In this document: piece by piece, positions 17,359 through 26,160 of the stretch
How positions within the stretch are numbered: position 1 is the stretch's first letter
Layout: each line of letters opens with the position of its first letter
Origin: Spirochaetota bacterium
Lineage (GTDB): Bacteria > Spirochaetota > Spirochaetia > Treponematales > Rectinemataceae
NCBI GenBank assembly: GCA_022711355.1
Contig: JAKLFE010000002.1
Location: 1 to 64,000 of the forward strand
Length of the DNA: 64,000 nt
Reading direction: 5' to 3'
Program-made: the position numbers and the translations under genes
The notes under the pieces: model-generated
What the model was told of the DNA's origin: nothing
The model's database searches: none
Seen by the model: the letters and a program-made list of their open reading frames with translations, nothing else

Positions 17359-18480
17359 CTAGGCGCGGTACTGCTTGGCCAGGCGGCTGATGGTCGCGGC
17401 CATGTCGGCCAGGCTGGCCTGCTGCCCCACGAAGCCCATCTCGAAGGCCGCCTTGGGCATCCCGTACACCACGCAGGAAGCCTCGTCCTGGCCGATGGTC
17501 AGGCCCCCCTCGCGGTAGATGGCCCCGAGCTCCCTGGCCCCGTCCCTGCCCATGCCCGTCATGATCACGCCCATGGCCCGGTTCCCGTAGGCCCGGGCCA
17601 CGCTCTCGAAGAGGACGTCCGCGCTCGGGCGGTGGCCGTTGACGGGGGGCTCCTCGTTCAGGCGGGCGACCGCCCCGAGGGGCTTCTTCTCCACGGTCAG
17701 GTGGCGGTCGCCCGGGGCGATGAGGATGCGGCCGGGCTTGACCAGGTCGCCGTCGGCGGCCTCCTTGACCTCGAGGGGGCAGAGCCGGTCGAGGCTCGCC
17801 GCGAACTCCTCGGTGAAGCCGGGGGGCATGTGCTGGACCACGAGGATGGGCTGGGGCAGGTCGGCGTCGATCTTGGCGAAGACCTCGCGGAGGGCGTTCG
17901 GGCCCCCGGTCGAGATGCCGATCGCGATGAGCTCGACGGGGCCCGGCTGCCGGAGGGGCTTGGGGGCCTCGACCCGGAGCTTGGCCCGCCCGTCCAGGAC
18001 CGGGGCCGGCTCGAAGAAGCGCTCGGGGGCCTCGAACTCGTAGCGCTGGACGGCCTTGCCCTTGCGCGTCCGGTACTCGGAGCCGTAGGCCAGGAGGAGC
18101 CTGGCCAGCTCCCCCGCGACGGTATGGATGTCGGCCGAGACCGAGCCCGAGGGCTTGGTGATGAAGTCCGAGGCCCCGAGGGCGAGGGCCTCCATGGTCA
18201 CCTCGGCGCCCTTCTTGGCGATCGAGGAGAGGATGACGACCGGCACCTCGATGCCGAGGCGCTTGCGCTCGCGGAGGAACTCGATCCCGTTCATCTCGGG
18301 CATCTCGATGTCGAGGACGATGACGTCGGGATCGCAGCGCGGGATCTTCTCGAGGGCGAAGCGGCCGTTCATCGCGCGGTCGGCCACGGCGAGGCCGGGC
18401 GTCGCCTCCACGATCTTGGAGACGAGGTTCCGCATGAGGGCCGAATCGTCGACGACGAGGACGGAGATGGGATCGGGCAC
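17359..18480 (-). CDS. cheB: Chemotaxis response regulator protein-glutamate methylesterase CheB
   Basis: A 373-residue CheB starting at GTG 18480, behind GGGAG. Residues 5-125 are a receiver domain (D11, D12, phospho-acceptor D57, K in FITKPSG). A linker of about 60 residues follows. The C-terminal methylesterase/deamidase has the triad Ser in GISTGGPNAL, His in VQHMPPGF and Asp in TGMGRDGARE. It removes methyl groups from chemoreceptor glutamates in adaptation. cheR lies 17 bases upstream in the same operon. Confidence 0.97.
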   Translation of the reverse strand: MPDPISVLVVDDSALMRNLVSKIVEATPGLAVADRAMNGRFALEKIPRCDPDVIVLDIEMPEMNGIEFLRERKRLGIEVPVVILSSIAKKGAEVTMEALALGASDFITKPSGSVSADIHTVAGELARLLLAYGSEYRTRKGKAVQRYEFEAPERFFEPAPVLDGRAKLRVEAPKPLRQPGPVELIAIGISTGGPNALREVFAKIDADLPQPILVVQHMPPGFTEEFAASLDRLCPLEVKEAADGDLVKPGRILIAPGDRHLTVEKKPLGAVARLNEEPPVNGHRPSADVLFESVARAYGNRAMGVIMTGMGRDGARELGAIYREGGLTIGQDEASCVVYGMPKAAFEMGFVGQQASLADMAATISRLAKQYRA

Positions 18481-18497
18481 CGGTTTACGAGCTCCCT

Positions 18498-19313
18498 TCA
18501 GATGAATTTGCGGTAGAAGCAGGCCCAGTCGGTCTTCACGAACTCGAAGCGGGTGTTCATGCCGAAGAGCGACTCGGAATGGCCGATGAAGAGGAAGGAC
18601 TTGGGCGCCATGGCCTCCCAGAAGCGCTCGATGGCGGCCTTCTGCGCGGCCTCGTCGAAGTAGATCAGGACGTTGCGGCAGAACACGACGTCGAGGTTGC
18701 GGAGGCCGGAGTCGTTCTTCAAATTGTGGTAGTCGAAGCGGACGAGCTTCTTGAGCTCGTCCTTGATGGCGTAGCCGCCGGGCTTGCGGTCGAAATACTT
18801 CGCCAGGTAGTTCTCGGGCACGCCCTGGACCCGGGCGTCGGCGTAGAAGCCCTCCTTGCCCACCATGAGGCACTTGAGGGAGATGTCGCTCGCCACGACC
18901 TCGAAGGACCAGCCGGCGGGGAGGACCTCCTTGAGGAGCATGGCTATGGTGTAGGGCTCCTCGCCCGTGGAGCAGCCGGCGCTCCAGAAGCGGAGCTTCC
19001 GCTCGCCCCCGGCCCCCCGCATCTTGACGAGCTCGGGCACGACGAATTTCTCGATGGCGTCGAAGTGAGCCTGGTTGCGGAAGAAGCGGGTCAGGTTGGT
19101 CGTGACCGAGTCGAGGAGGGTCTTGAGCTCCTCGTGGTCCTTGGTGATGAGGGCGAAGTAGGCCGTCAGGCTATCGAGCTTTTTTTCGCGAAGCCGCTCC
19201 TTGAGCCGGCTCTCGAGGATCGAGCGGTTCGTGGCGGAGAAGGTGATGCCGCTCTCGTCGTAGATCAGCTTGCGATAGAGCTCGAAATCGGCATCGCTCA
19301 GGAAATCGGACAT
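18498..19313 (-). CDS. cheR: Chemotaxis protein methyltransferase CheR
   Basis: A 271-residue CheR at normal length. The helical N-terminal domain covers about residues 1-75. The SAM-binding domain contains RFWSAGCSTGEEPYTIAMLL, then the NLDVVFCRNVLIYFD motif. It methylates glutamates on methyl-accepting chemotaxis proteins, with SAM from MetK. The transcript starts near 19400, leaving a leader of about 87 bases with a GC-rich hairpin (19335-19352). Paired with cheB as a separate chemotaxis operon. Confidence 0.97.
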   Translation of the reverse strand: MSDFLSDADFELYRKLIYDESGITFSATNRSILESRLKERLREKKLDSLTAYFALITKDHEELKTLLDSVTTNLTRFFRNQAHFDAIEKFVVPELVKMRGAGGERKLRFWSAGCSTGEEPYTIAMLLKEVLPAGWSFEVVASDISLKCLMVGKEGFYADARVQGVPENYLAKYFDRKPGGYAIKDELKKLVRFDYHNLKNDSGLRNLDVVFCRNVLIYFDEAAQKAAIERFWEAMAPKSFLFIGHSESLFGMNTRFEFVKTDWACFYRKFI

Positions 19314-19406
19314 GCCGGTTCTCTCCGCCTTTCCCCCGCGCCGGGGCGCGGGACAGGGGTCCGCGGCCGCGGGCCCGGGCCGTACCCGAGGGGCGACCCG
19401 ATAAAA

Positions 19407-19435
19407 AGCATAGGGATGGGCAGTTAGGGTGTCAA
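19407..19435 (-). promoter_or_regulatory. cheR-cheB promoter
   Basis: Minus strand: TTGACA (19435-19430), 17-bp spacer, TATGCT (19412-19407). It is a near-consensus housekeeping promoter and does not look like a sigma-28 flagellar promoter. Confidence 0.75.
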
Positions 19436-19480
19436 TAGCGCGGGAATTCCCGGGCGGGGCGGGATAGATTAGCGTAAAGT

Positions 19481-19990
19481 ATGGAACAGCTGCTCGTAGG
19501 GCTCCGCGTGCGCGGGATCGCGCTCGACGGCCCGGAAGGCGTTCCCCTCGTCGTGCTCGAGGACAGGCTCCGCGGCCGCCAGGTCGCCCTCCCCGCCAGC
19601 CCCTTCGAGGCCAGCGCCATCATCATGGAGCTCGAGGGCATCACCCCCCCCCGCCCCCTCACCCACGACCTCCTCGCCGAGCTCTTCGTCGAGGGCGGCC
19701 TCGTCCTCGACGGGGTCCTCCTCTACGGCGGCTCGGGGGGCGGCTCCTCGGTCCGGGCCCGCCTGGACTACCGCAAGGGCCCGCGGCGCCTCGAGCGCGA
19801 GGCCCGGCCGGCCGACGCCATCGCCCTCGCCATCAGGCTCGGCGCGACCATAGCGGCCGAGCCCGGCCTCCTCGAGCCCAGCCCCCCCGAGGCCCTCGCC
19901 CCCGGGCGGGCCGAGGCGGGCGGGGAAGGCCGCAGGCGCTCCCGGATACTCCTCTTCGACGAGTGGAGGGAGCGGGCCGTCGGGGCCTGA
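19481..19990 (+). CDS. Bifunctional nuclease family (DUF151) protein
   Basis: A 169-residue protein. Residues about 5-130 match the BFN/DUF151 domain (VPLVVLEDRLRGRQVALPAS, then FEASAIIMELEG, and RPADAIALAIRLGATI near the end). A 40-residue charged C-terminal tail follows. The domain has reported DNase and RNase activity in plants and is widespread in bacteria, often without known role. It lies between cheR (divergent) and a DUF5312-like gene. A 12-bp palindrome CGGGAATTCCCG occurs at 19441-19452 upstream. Start ATG 19481 has no Shine-Dalgarno. Confidence 0.82.
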   Translation: MEQLLVGLRVRGIALDGPEGVPLVVLEDRLRGRQVALPASPFEASAIIMELEGITPPRPLTHDLLAELFVEGGLVLDGVLLYGGSGGGSSVRARLDYRKGPRRLEREARPADAIALAIRLGATIAAEPGLLEPSPPEALAPGRAEAGGEGRRRSRILLFDEWRERAVGA

Positions 19991-20033
19991 GCGGGGCCCT
20001 GCTCCCCTCGGGCGGGGGCTCGCGGGCTCCCGC

Positions 20034-20062
20034 TTGCCGCCCGTCCCCACCTCCCCTACAAT
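20034..20062 (+). promoter_or_regulatory. Promoter of the DUF5312-like gene (leaderless)
   Basis: TTGCCG (20034-20039), 17-bp spacer, TACAAT (20057-20062). The ATG follows after 6 bases. Confidence 0.6.
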
Positions 20063-20068
20063 TCCCTC

Positions 20069-21790
20069 ATGGGACTCCTGCAATTACTAAAAGACCTCTT
20101 TGCCCGCCTCTTCGCGCGGGACCCCGAGGAGGCCAAGCGCCGCGCCGAGCTCCGGCGGCTCGCCGCCCTCCTCGACTCCCTCCACCCCCCCTACTACCGG
20201 GCCAAGCAGAACGCCGTCCTCCCGGGCTTCGCCCACGCGGTCCACCACTTCTGCGGCCTCCTGCGCCCCCTCGCCGAGCTGGCCCGGGCGACGGTGGCCA
20301 ACTCCGACGTCCGGGTCTCCCAGCGCTTCTTCGACTACCTCATCGACTGCCGCCTGCCCTCGGCCGACCAGGAGCGCAAGCGCTACTTCGCCTACGACGG
20401 CATGTCCGAGCGCGTCCAGAAGTCCCTGAGGCCCGACGAGGAGCTCGAGTCGATCGCGCGCGACTTCCAGGACTTCATGTCCTCCCTCGAGGCCCTCGGC
20501 GCGCGGACGGTCAACGCCGACCTCTACGAGGTCGACCGCTTCATCGACCTGTGCCGCCACGACTACGAGCGCATCCTCGGCCTCTTCGACCCGAGCGCCA
20601 GCCTCGACGACCCGCGCTACAAGCCCGACTTCTCGGCGGTCCCGGGCGAGCAGGCCCTGCCCGAGCTCGTCGACTTCTACTACCTCGTGGAGGGCTTCTT
20701 CTTCTCGCCCCAGCTCAAGGAGAGCGTCTTCCGCCTCCTCGAGAAGCGCAGCCCCGGCTCGATCGACGAGGCCAAGCGGGGCAAGGTGGACAAGCTCTTC
20801 GCCCAGCTCGACCGCTGCCTCTCCGACCGCCTCGCGCCCGACCTCCTGCTTTCCCTCGTCCGCTGCGCCAAGGGCGAGCCCTTCTACGTCCCGAGCACGC
20901 CCCGCGAGCGGCGCGACTTCCTCGACTCCTACCGGCGCCGCCTCGTGCAGCAGTTCGACAAGGACCGGGAGCGCATCCTGCGGGAGCAGCACGAGAACGC
21001 CATCGCCGCCGACATCAAGAACCTCTTCGGCGACATCGAGGTCCTCGAGGTCGAGGCCTACGACGACGAGAACGACGCCTTCCTCCGCCGGGAGAGCCCG
21101 AACGGCTTCAGCTGGATCAAGCCCCTGCGCATCCTCAAGACCTACGTCGCCGCCATCTTCCTGCCCCTGCTCGCGGAGAACGTCAAGCGCGTCCTGGTCG
21201 AGGGCTACTTCGACAACAAGAACTTCCAGAACAACCTGGCGAACATCCTCTACCAGTGCGAGCGGGCGGGCTCGAGGATCGCCGAGTTCGAGGAGCAGCT
21301 CAAGGGCTCGGGCCGGGTCTCCGTCGTGGCCATGAAGCGCTACATCGAGGAGATGCGGCGCGGCAAGGACATCGCGGCCTTCCTGACCCGCCTCGTCGAC
21401 GCGATCAACGACCGGGCCCGCGACATCGTGGAGGACGAGACGGGCCTGTTCGCCATGCTCGGCGACGCCCTGGGCGACCTCGTATCGGACTTCCGCCGCT
21501 CGAGCCCCGACCTCGTGACGAACATCCGGACCCTCGGCGGCGGCCGGAACAAGGAGATCATCGGCCAGCTCCAGGCGGGCCGCGAGCGCATCGCCATCCT
21601 CGTGAAGGTTATGCGAAACTTCACCTTCGTGAAGGCCCCCTCGCCCGGCGCCCTCGTCGAGGGCAACGCCGCGGCCCTCGAGATCCTCGCCGGCGGCCCC
21701 GAGGCCGCGTCCCCCGGCGCCCCGGCGAGCCCCCCCGGGCCGCATGCCCCCCCCGGGCCGCATGGCCCGGGCGAGGGGCCCTCGCCTTGA
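20069..21790 (+). CDS. DUF5312-like protein, large helical cytosolic protein
   Basis: A 573-residue protein with no membrane segment or signal peptide and long alpha-helical stretches. From memory it resembles DUF5312, a family I know mainly from spirochaetes; this is not confirmed by search. The N-terminus MGLLQLLKDLFARLFARDP is amphipathic, the middle is rich in aromatic and acidic residues, and the last 30 residues are a Gly/Pro/Ala tail. Function is unknown. It sits immediately before purF, and the purF -35 box overlaps its stop codon. The predicted promoter makes its mRNA leaderless. Confidence 0.7.
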   Translation: MGLLQLLKDLFARLFARDPEEAKRRAELRRLAALLDSLHPPYYRAKQNAVLPGFAHAVHHFCGLLRPLAELARATVANSDVRVSQRFFDYLIDCRLPSADQERKRYFAYDGMSERVQKSLRPDEELESIARDFQDFMSSLEALGARTVNADLYEVDRFIDLCRHDYERILGLFDPSASLDDPRYKPDFSAVPGEQALPELVDFYYLVEGFFFSPQLKESVFRLLEKRSPGSIDEAKRGKVDKLFAQLDRCLSDRLAPDLLLSLVRCAKGEPFYVPSTPRERRDFLDSYRRRLVQQFDKDRERILREQHENAIAADIKNLFGDIEVLEVEAYDDENDAFLRRESPNGFSWIKPLRILKTYVAAIFLPLLAENVKRVLVEGYFDNKNFQNNLANILYQCERAGSRIAEFEEQLKGSGRVSVVAMKRYIEEMRRGKDIAAFLTRLVDAINDRARDIVEDETGLFAMLGDALGDLVSDFRRSSPDLVTNIRTLGGGRNKEIIGQLQAGRERIAILVKVMRNFTFVKAPSPGALVEGNAAALEILAGGPEAASPGAPASPPGPHAPPGPHGPGEGPSP

Positions 21791-21816
21791 CCTTGGCGCG
21801 GCGCCCGTGCTAGAAC
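21787..21816 (+). promoter_or_regulatory. purF promoter (leaderless)
   Basis: TTGACC (21787-21792, overlapping the stop of the gene upstream), 18-bp spacer ending TGC (extended -10), TAGAAC (21811-21816). The purF ATG is 5 bases further on. Confidence 0.6.
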
Positions 21817-21821
21817 CGGGC

Positions 21822-23210
21822 ATGGAAAGCCTGGGCCACCACTGCGGCGTCGCCGGCGTCCGAGCTCCCGAACCGCGCAACGTACCCGAAACCCTCTTCT
21901 ATATGCTCTTCTCCCTCCAGCACCGCGGCCAGGAATCCTGCGGCGTCTCCTGGGAGGAGGGCGGCGCCTGGAATGGCCGGAAGGACCTGGGCATGGTCGC
22001 GCCCGTCCTGGGCTCCCTCCTCGGCGAGTCCCATCCCTCCCGCCTGGGCATCGGCCACGTCCGCTACTCCACCGCCGGCGGCGGGGGGGTGCAGAACGCC
22101 CAGCCCCTCGTCATCGAGTGCAACAAGGGCCGCGTCGCCCTCGCCCACAACGGCAACATCTCGAACGGGGCCCTCCTGCGCCGCCGCCTGACCGGCGAGG
22201 GCTCCATCTTCCAGGGCTCCGCCGACTCCGAGCTCATCCTCCACCTGATCTCCCGCTCGCGCCAGGAGGGGCGGGAGGGCTTCCTCCGCGAGGCCCTGAA
22301 TACCCTCGAGGGAGCCTACAGCCTCGCCATGATGCACGAGGACGCCCTGGTCGCCATCCGCGATCCCTCCGGCTTCCGGCCCCTGTACGTGGGCAAGAAG
22401 GGCGGCGCCACCTACGTCGCCTCGGAGACCTGCGCCCTCCACGCGGTCGGCCCCATGCCCTACCGCGAGCTGCGCCCCGGCGAGGTCCTCGTCGCCGATT
22501 CCGAGGGCGAGCGATCCTTCTTCCTCGAGCCCCGGCTTCCCCCGCGGCGCTGCATCTTCGAGCTCATCTACTTCGCCCGCCCCGACTCCGAGGTCTTCGG
22601 CCAGTCGGTCCACGCCGCGCGCACCCGCTTCGGCGAGGCCCTCGCCGACCAGGACTCGGGCAGGCTCGCGGCCGACGTCGTGGTGCCGGTCCCCGACTCG
22701 GGCAACATCGCGGCCATCGGCTACGCGCGCCGCGCGGGCCTTCCCTTCGACTTCGGCCTGGCGCGCAGCCACTACGCGGGCCGCAGCTTCATCCTGCCGA
22801 CCAAGGGCCAGCGCGAGCTCGCCGCGCGCCTGAAGCTCCACGCCGTCCCCGAGGTCGTCGCGGGCAAGCGGGTGGTCATGATCGACGACTCCCTCGTGCG
22901 CGGCACCACGAGCCGCATCATCGTGAACCTCCTGCGCGAGGCCGGCGCCAAGGAGGTCCACCTCCGCCTCGCCGCGCCCGAGCTCAAGTGGCCCTGCTAC
23001 TACGGCATCGACATACCCGACCGGGACCAGCTCATCTCCAACCGCCTGGACCCCGAGGGCATCGCGCGGGAGGTCGGGGCCGACTCGGCCCGCTTCCTCC
23101 CGCAGGACCGGCTCCTCGCCGCGTTGGGCGATCGAGACGGCTATTGCTGCGCCTGCTTCGACGGAAGGCACCCCTTCCCCCCGGCGGCCGGCGGAAAGGA
23201 AGGCGCATGA
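21822..23210 (+). CDS. purF: Amidophosphoribosyltransferase PurF
   Basis: A 462-residue enzyme catalysing the first step of purine synthesis, PRPP plus glutamine to phosphoribosylamine. I chose ATG 21822 so that a short propeptide (MESLGHH) precedes the catalytic N-terminal cysteine in CGVAGV. The glutaminase domain shows HRGQESCGV and HNGNISNG. The PRPP loop is RVVMIDDSLVRGTTSR. Near the C-terminus is a cysteine group (CCACF) that may take part in Fe-S binding as in the Bacillus type. The stop overlaps the purM start (ATGA). Confidence 0.97.
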   Translation: MESLGHHCGVAGVRAPEPRNVPETLFYMLFSLQHRGQESCGVSWEEGGAWNGRKDLGMVAPVLGSLLGESHPSRLGIGHVRYSTAGGGGVQNAQPLVIECNKGRVALAHNGNISNGALLRRRLTGEGSIFQGSADSELILHLISRSRQEGREGFLREALNTLEGAYSLAMMHEDALVAIRDPSGFRPLYVGKKGGATYVASETCALHAVGPMPYRELRPGEVLVADSEGERSFFLEPRLPPRRCIFELIYFARPDSEVFGQSVHAARTRFGEALADQDSGRLAADVVVPVPDSGNIAAIGYARRAGLPFDFGLARSHYAGRSFILPTKGQRELAARLKLHAVPEVVAGKRVVMIDDSLVRGTTSRIIVNLLREAGAKEVHLRLAAPELKWPCYYGIDIPDRDQLISNRLDPEGIAREVGADSARFLPQDRLLAALGDRDGYCCACFDGRHPFPPAAGGKEGA

Positions 23211-24169
23211 GCGGCCTCGACTACGAGAAGGCGGGAGTCTCCCTCCGCAAGGGCGACGAATTCGCCGAGTTCATCAAGTCCCTCCCCTCCAAGGCGGTGT
23301 CCCGCGGGATCGGCGGCTTCGCCGGCGGGGCGCCCCTCGACCTCGCGGGCTACCGCGAGCCGGTCCTCCTGTCCACCACCGACGGCGTGGGCACCAAGCT
23401 CCTCGTCGCGAAGAAGCTCGGGAAATACGACACCATCGGCATCGACCTGGTGGCGATGAGCGTCAACGACCTCGTCGTCTGCGGGGCCAAGCCCCTCCAG
23501 TTCCTCGACTACATCGCCTGCGGCCGGATCCGCGAGGAGGTCCTCCACGCGGTCATCGCCGGCGTCGTGGCCGGCTGCGAGCAGGCGGGCTGCGAGCTGG
23601 TCGGCGGCGAGACGGCCGAGATGCCCGACGTCTACGGGCCCGACGACCTAGACCTCGCCGGCTTCGCGGCGGGCCTCGTGGAGCGCAAGCGGATGCTCCC
23701 CCACCTCGACCGCATCGAGGAGGGCGACCTCGTCCTGGGCATGCCGAGCTCCGGCGTCCACTCCAACGGCTTCAGCCTGGCGCGCAAGGCCCTCGCGGGG
23801 GCCGACGACGCGACCTGGGGGGAGCTCCTCGTCCCCACCCGCATCTACGTCAAGGAGCTCCTCGAGCTCATCTCGACGGGCCGGGTCCTCGCCGCCGCCC
23901 ACATCACCGGCTCGGGCCTCTCGGGCAACGTCGACCGCATCCTCCCCCCGGGGCTGCGCGCCAGCTTCTCCTGGGACTGGCCCCTGCCGCCCATCTTCGC
24001 CAAGATCCAGGCCGGCGGCGGCCTGCCCGAAGCGGAGATGCGCTCGGTCTTCAACATGGGCGTCGGCATGGCCCTGGTCGCCAAGAAGGAGGAGGCCGAG
24101 GGCCTCGTCCGGATCGCGCGGAACAAGGGCATCGAGCTCTTCCCCGTCGGGGCCGTCGCGCGTGGCTAG
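23207..24169 (+). CDS. purM: Phosphoribosylformylglycinamidine cyclo-ligase PurM
   Basis: A 320-residue AIR synthetase, step five of purine synthesis. Start ATG 23207 overlaps the purF stop and has GGAAAGGA upstream. Diagnostic stretches are LSTTDGVGTKLLVAKKLGKYD, DLVAMSVNDLVVCGAKPLQF and ELVGGETAEMPDVY. The C-terminus contains MRSVFNMGVGMALV, typical of PurM. It is slightly shorter than the common 340-350 residues. Coupled to purF and purN. Confidence 0.97.
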   Translation: MSGLDYEKAGVSLRKGDEFAEFIKSLPSKAVSRGIGGFAGGAPLDLAGYREPVLLSTTDGVGTKLLVAKKLGKYDTIGIDLVAMSVNDLVVCGAKPLQFLDYIACGRIREEVLHAVIAGVVAGCEQAGCELVGGETAEMPDVYGPDDLDLAGFAAGLVERKRMLPHLDRIEEGDLVLGMPSSGVHSNGFSLARKALAGADDATWGELLVPTRIYVKELLELISTGRVLAAAHITGSGLSGNVDRILPPGLRASFSWDWPLPPIFAKIQAGGGLPEAEMRSVFNMGVGMALVAKKEEAEGLVRIARNKGIELFPVGAVARG

Positions 24170-24758
24170 GCTGGCCGTCCTCGCGAGCGGGAACGGCTCC
24201 AACTTCCAGGCCATCGTCGAGGCCCTCCGGGCGGCCGCTGCGGCGGGCGGCCGCCGCCACGGCTGCGTCCTCCTCGTCCACGACCGCCGCGCCGCCTACG
24301 CTGCCGAGCGGGCCCGGGCCCTCGGCGTCCCGGCGCGCTACCTCCCCTACGCGGGCCGGAGCCGCGAGGAAGCCGAGGCAGAGCTGGCCGCGGCCCTCGA
24401 CGAGGCCGGGGCCGAGCTCGTCGCCCTGGCCGGCTTCATGCGCCTCCTCTCCCCGGCCTTCGTCGCCGCGCGCCGGGGCCGCGTCGTCAACGTCCATCCC
24501 GCCGTCCTGCCCGCCTGGCCGGGGGCCGGCTCGATCCGCCGAGCCTACGAGGCCGGCGCGGCCGAATTCGGCGCCACGGTCCACTTCGTTGACGAGGGCA
24601 TGGACACGGGCCCTATACTGATACAGGAGGCCTTCAGGCCCGCGCCGGGGAGCTCCCTCGCCGAGATCGAGCGCGCGACGCACGAGATCGAGCACCGGAT
24701 CTACCCCCGCGCGGTCCTGGGCCTCCTGGACGCGATCGAGGCCGAAGGCCGAGCCTGA
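24162..24758 (+). CDS. purN: Phosphoribosylglycinamide formyltransferase PurN
   Basis: A 198-residue GAR transformylase starting at GTG 24162 and overlapping purM by 8 bases. The N-terminus LAVLASGNGSNFQAIVEAL binds the substrate phosphate. The catalytic residues lie in VVNVHPAVLPAW (Asn and His) and FVDEGMDTGPIL (Asp). The usual PxFxG loop reads PGAGS here. It uses 10-formyl-tetrahydrofolate, distinguishing it from formate-using PurT. Confidence 0.95.
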   Translation: MARLAVLASGNGSNFQAIVEALRAAAAAGGRRHGCVLLVHDRRAAYAAERARALGVPARYLPYAGRSREEAEAELAAALDEAGAELVALAGFMRLLSPAFVAARRGRVVNVHPAVLPAWPGAGSIRRAYEAGAAEFGATVHFVDEGMDTGPILIQEAFRPAPGSSLAEIERATHEIEHRIYPRAVLGLLDAIEAEGRA

Positions 24759-24769
24759 AGGAGGTCCCG

Positions 24770-26101
24770 ATGAAGACCCTGGTGATCGGTTCGGGCGCCC
24801 GCGAGCACGCCATCGCCTGGGCCCTCTCCCGCCGCGGTCCGGGCGGCGCGAAGGGCGGCCGGGCCTCGGAGCGGCGCGAGCGGGTCTTCTGCGCCCCGGG
24901 CAACGCGGGCACCGAGGGCATAGCCCGCAACCTCGCCCTCGACCCGGAGGACCCCAAGGCCGTCGTCTCCGCCTGCGCCGAGCTCGGCATCGGCCTCGTC
25001 GTCATCGGCCCCGAGGGCCCCCTGGCCGCGGGCCTGGCCGACGCCCTCGCCGCCTCGGGCATCCCCGCCTTCGGCCCCGGCCGCAAGGCCGCGGCCCTCG
25101 AGGCCTCCAAGTCCTTCGCCCGCTCCTTCTCCGAGCGTCACGGCGTGCCCTGCGCCCGCACCGAGCGCTTCTCGAGCCTCGCCGCCCTCGACCGCTACCT
25201 CGACGAGAACCGCGGCCGCCGCGTCGTGCTCAAGAAGAGCGGGCTCGCCGCCGGCAAGGGCGTCCTGGAGTCGGACGACCGCGCCGAGCTGCGGGGCTTC
25301 GGCGAGGCCGTCCTCGCCGCGGACGATCTCCTCGCCGAGGAGTACCTCGTCGGCCGCGAGCTCTCGGTCTTCGCCCTCTGCGACGGCCGCGACTGGGCCC
25401 TCCTCCCGGCCTGCGCCGACCACAAGAAGGCCGGCCCGGGCGACACGGGCCCCAACACCGGCGGCATGGGCGCGGTCTGCCCCCTGCCCTTCGCCGACGC
25501 CGGCGTCATGGAGCGCATAACGCGCGATATCGTCGCTCCCAGCTTCGCCGGCATGGAGGAGGAAGGCCTCTCCTACCGGGGCGTCCTCTTCTTCGGCGTC
25601 ATGCTCACGGCCGAGGGCCCCAGGCTACTCGAGTACAACGTCCGCTTCGGCGACCCGGAGACCCAGTCCCTCCTGCCCCTCCTCGCCTCGGACCTCGGCT
25701 CCCTGTGCGAGTCGGCCGCCCTGGGACGCCTCGCCTCCGCGAGGCCCGCCTTCTCGGCCGAGGTCGCCTGCGGGGTCGTCGTGGCCGCCCCCGGCTACCC
25801 GGCCCACTACCCCAAGGGCCTCGCCGTCGACCTCGGCCTCGCCGAGGGGAGCGCGGGCGCCGGCCAGCCCGAGATCGACGTCGACGGCATCCCGGGCCCC
25901 GAGGCCCTCCTCTTCCACGCCTCCACGGCCCGCGACCCCGCGGGCCAGCTCCGCACCGGGGGCGGCCGCTGCTTCACCGCGGTAGGCCTGGGCCCGGACT
26001 GGCCCACCGCCCGGGACCGGGCCTACGATCTGGCGGGGGAGGTACGCTTCGAGGGGGCCTGGTACCGGCGCGACATCGGCACGAGGATCTTCGGAAGCTG
26101 A
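24770..26101 (+). CDS. purD: Phosphoribosylamine--glycine ligase PurD
   Basis: A 443-residue GAR synthetase, an ATP-grasp enzyme. It starts at ATG 24770 behind GAAGGAGG. The N-terminal LVIGSGAREHAIAWAL, the ATP loop VVLKKSGLAAGKGV and the metal site LLEYNVRFGDPETQ are all present. Last gene of purF-purM-purN-purD. The remaining pathway genes are not in the window. A GC-rich hairpin follows at 26115. Confidence 0.97.
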   Translation: MKTLVIGSGAREHAIAWALSRRGPGGAKGGRASERRERVFCAPGNAGTEGIARNLALDPEDPKAVVSACAELGIGLVVIGPEGPLAAGLADALAASGIPAFGPGRKAAALEASKSFARSFSERHGVPCARTERFSSLAALDRYLDENRGRRVVLKKSGLAAGKGVLESDDRAELRGFGEAVLAADDLLAEEYLVGRELSVFALCDGRDWALLPACADHKKAGPGDTGPNTGGMGAVCPLPFADAGVMERITRDIVAPSFAGMEEEGLSYRGVLFFGVMLTAEGPRLLEYNVRFGDPETQSLLPLLASDLGSLCESAALGRLASARPAFSAEVACGVVVAAPGYPAHYPKGLAVDLGLAEGSAGAGQPEIDVDGIPGPEALLFHASTARDPAGQLRTGGGRCFTAVGLGPDWPTARDRAYDLAGEVRFEGAWYRRDIGTRIFGS

Positions 26102-26114
26102 AGGCTCCGCTCGG

Positions 26115-26137
26115 GGCCCGGGGCCGCCCCCCGGGCC
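26115..26137. terminator. GC-rich hairpin between convergent purD and permease genes
   Basis: GGCCCGGGG (26115-26123) pairs with CCCCGGGCC (26129-26137). No T-run follows on either strand, so any termination would be inefficient or Rho-aided. Confidence 0.35.
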
Positions 26138-26160
26138 GCCGATCGCCAGCGCGTCATGCG

